NCBI GenBank assembly: GCA_023420935.1
Contig: JAEZUR010000090.1
Location: forward strand, 1-15,268
Origin: Bacillota bacterium
GTDB taxonomy: Bacteria; Bacillota; Clostridia; Lachnospirales; Lachnospiraceae
Length of the DNA stretch: 15,268 nt
Direction of reading: 5' to 3'
The translations under genes and the position numbers were made by a program. Below are positions 14,442 to 15,268 of this stretch, one piece after another (positions within the stretch are counted from its first letter, which is position 1; each line of letters begins with the position of its first letter). The notes under the pieces are model-generated. The model had not been told where the DNA came from and made no database searches. It saw only the letters and a program-made list of their open reading frames with translations.

Positions 14442-15268
14442 ATGAAGCTTGATATATTAACAAAGTTCAGATATAAGAAGAAAATGTGGATTACACCAAG
14501 GCATCCTCTATTCTTTGAATCTATGGATTTTAAAGTGTTATATGCTACAGGTGTGTTTATGCATGCTGGTCTTAATAAAACAGTTAATACATTAAATAAT
14601 TTTGAATTAGAACGTTTATTAACCAAAGGATTAGGACTTAGCAATAAAGAAATGACTACAGTAATTCGACTTGCCAGAGACGGGAAACGTATTGTAGATG
14701 ATCTGCTAGAACATCTTAAAACACCTATATCCAAATATTTATTTATATTAGATTTAGCCAATGTATCAATGAGAAGCACGCCTCTGTCACAGGAGGAGAG
14801 ACAATCAATTCACGTGTTCTCAGAGTTACTTAAACTGAATCAAAAAGAAGAAAACATTTTAGTGGAGTTCATAACTTATGCGTATGCCATGGATTCAAAA
14901 AAATGTGTTAGCCTATATGAGAAAATGCAATCGCTCTCAATGAAGCTCTCAATGACAGATTTAAAATATTACATCACAGAATTAGATTATGTAACCCAGG
15001 TAGCAGATCGAACGCTTTCCAAAGGGTCGACCTTACAATTAGTCGATCAATGTGATATAAAGGGTGATTTACGAGTGCCAATCGGAACAACTCTTCTCAT
15101 ATCTAATGCAGTGGTTCGATTGTATGGAAACATAATTTTAGACGGTGGATCACTACATATTCAAGATAGTTCATTGATTCGTAAATCAAAAGATGAGAGT
15201 GTAGAAATAAACTCAGCAATGATTCAAGTAAAGAATTATTCTACAATTAAAATTGTGAACTCTGAGAT
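14442..15268 (+). CDS. Paralogue of the preceding TerB-like/beta-helix protein, 5' part (runs off window)
   Basis: The frame is open from ATG 14442 to the last base, giving 275 complete codons with the 3' end missing. GGGAGG (14432-14437) precedes the start. It aligns along its length with the preceding protein: HPLFFESMDFKVLYATG near residues 21-37 matches HPFAYRDVNFKYLYCFG, a helical TerB-like stretch (KYLFILDLANVSM from residue 98, then LSQEERQSIHVFSELLKL) occupies the same place, and the beta-helix begins at G195 with GSTLQLVDQCDIKGDLRV, two residues from the equivalent point in its neighbour. Sequence identity looks low, so the duplication is old. There is again no signal peptide. A scaffold, sensor or binding role is possible, but nothing in the sequence shows an activity. 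Confidence 0.8.
   Translation, partial: MKLDILTKFRYKKKMWITPRHPLFFESMDFKVLYATGVFMHAGLNKTVNTLNNFELERLLTKGLGLSNKEMTTVIRLARDGKRIVDDLLEHLKTPISKYLFILDLANVSMRSTPLSQEERQSIHVFSELLKLNQKEENILVEFITYAYAMDSKKCVSLYEKMQSLSMKLSMTDLKYYITELDYVTQVADRTLSKGSTLQLVDQCDIKGDLRVPIGTTLLISNAVVRLYGNIILDGGSLHIQDSSLIRKSKDESVEINSAMIQVKNYSTIKIVNSE

Noticed and set aside
13733..14779. Two - strand open frames (13733-14056 and 14408-14779) opposite the beta-helix genes
   Set aside because: The + strand in both places encodes clear paralogous proteins; the second - frame arises opposite the gene starting at 14442.
1..15268. CRISPR array, tRNA, rRNA, insertion sequence or integrase
   Set aside because: No direct-repeat array, cloverleaf, transposase motif or terminal repeat pair was found in the reading.

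Overview
The window is AT-rich, with strong Shine-Dalgarno sites and frequent TTG/GTG starts. Together with the gene content this points to a low-GC Firmicute of class Clostridia, most likely Lachnospiraceae (a Lachnoclostridium-like genome); the family placement is inference from content, not from a search. Every supported gene is on the + strand.

Positions 1-1196 are ordinary housekeeping: the 3' part of pyrE, a 50-residue membrane peptide and an mscL gene whose product carries a C-terminal zinc ribbon. A clear rho-independent terminator (1153-1196) closes this unit. A 308-base gap (1136-1443) then holds the terminator, two dyads and a weak promoter candidate.

Positions 1444-8547 form a tight, partly overlapping operon for a divergent Tad/Flp-type pilus or secretion machine of a Gram-positive cell. 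In order it encodes two MinD/CpaE-like NTPase-fold proteins with degenerate P-loops, a CpaF/TadA secretion ATPase, a 639-residue protein that looks like a TadB-TadC fusion, a pilin-like protein, a 55-residue one-helix peptide, and two TadE/TadF-like single-pass proteins with large outer domains. No prepilin peptidase, secretin or outer-membrane component is visible, the last two being expected for a monoderm cell.

Positions 8548-13047 hold a new promoter with a 23-bp palindrome centred on its -10 box, then two exported proteins: an SLH-type cell-wall-binding protein and a 1057-residue beta-rich surface protein. They may be the exposed or anchoring part of the same apparatus; that link rests on position only.

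Positions 13182-15268 encode two tandem paralogues, the second cut by the window end. Each has an all-helical N-terminal domain resembling the TerB fold, followed by a right-handed parallel beta-helix. Neither has a signal peptide or membrane segment. This pairing of a TerB-like domain with an apparently cytoplasmic beta-helix, next to a divergent Tad locus, is the most unusual part of the window.
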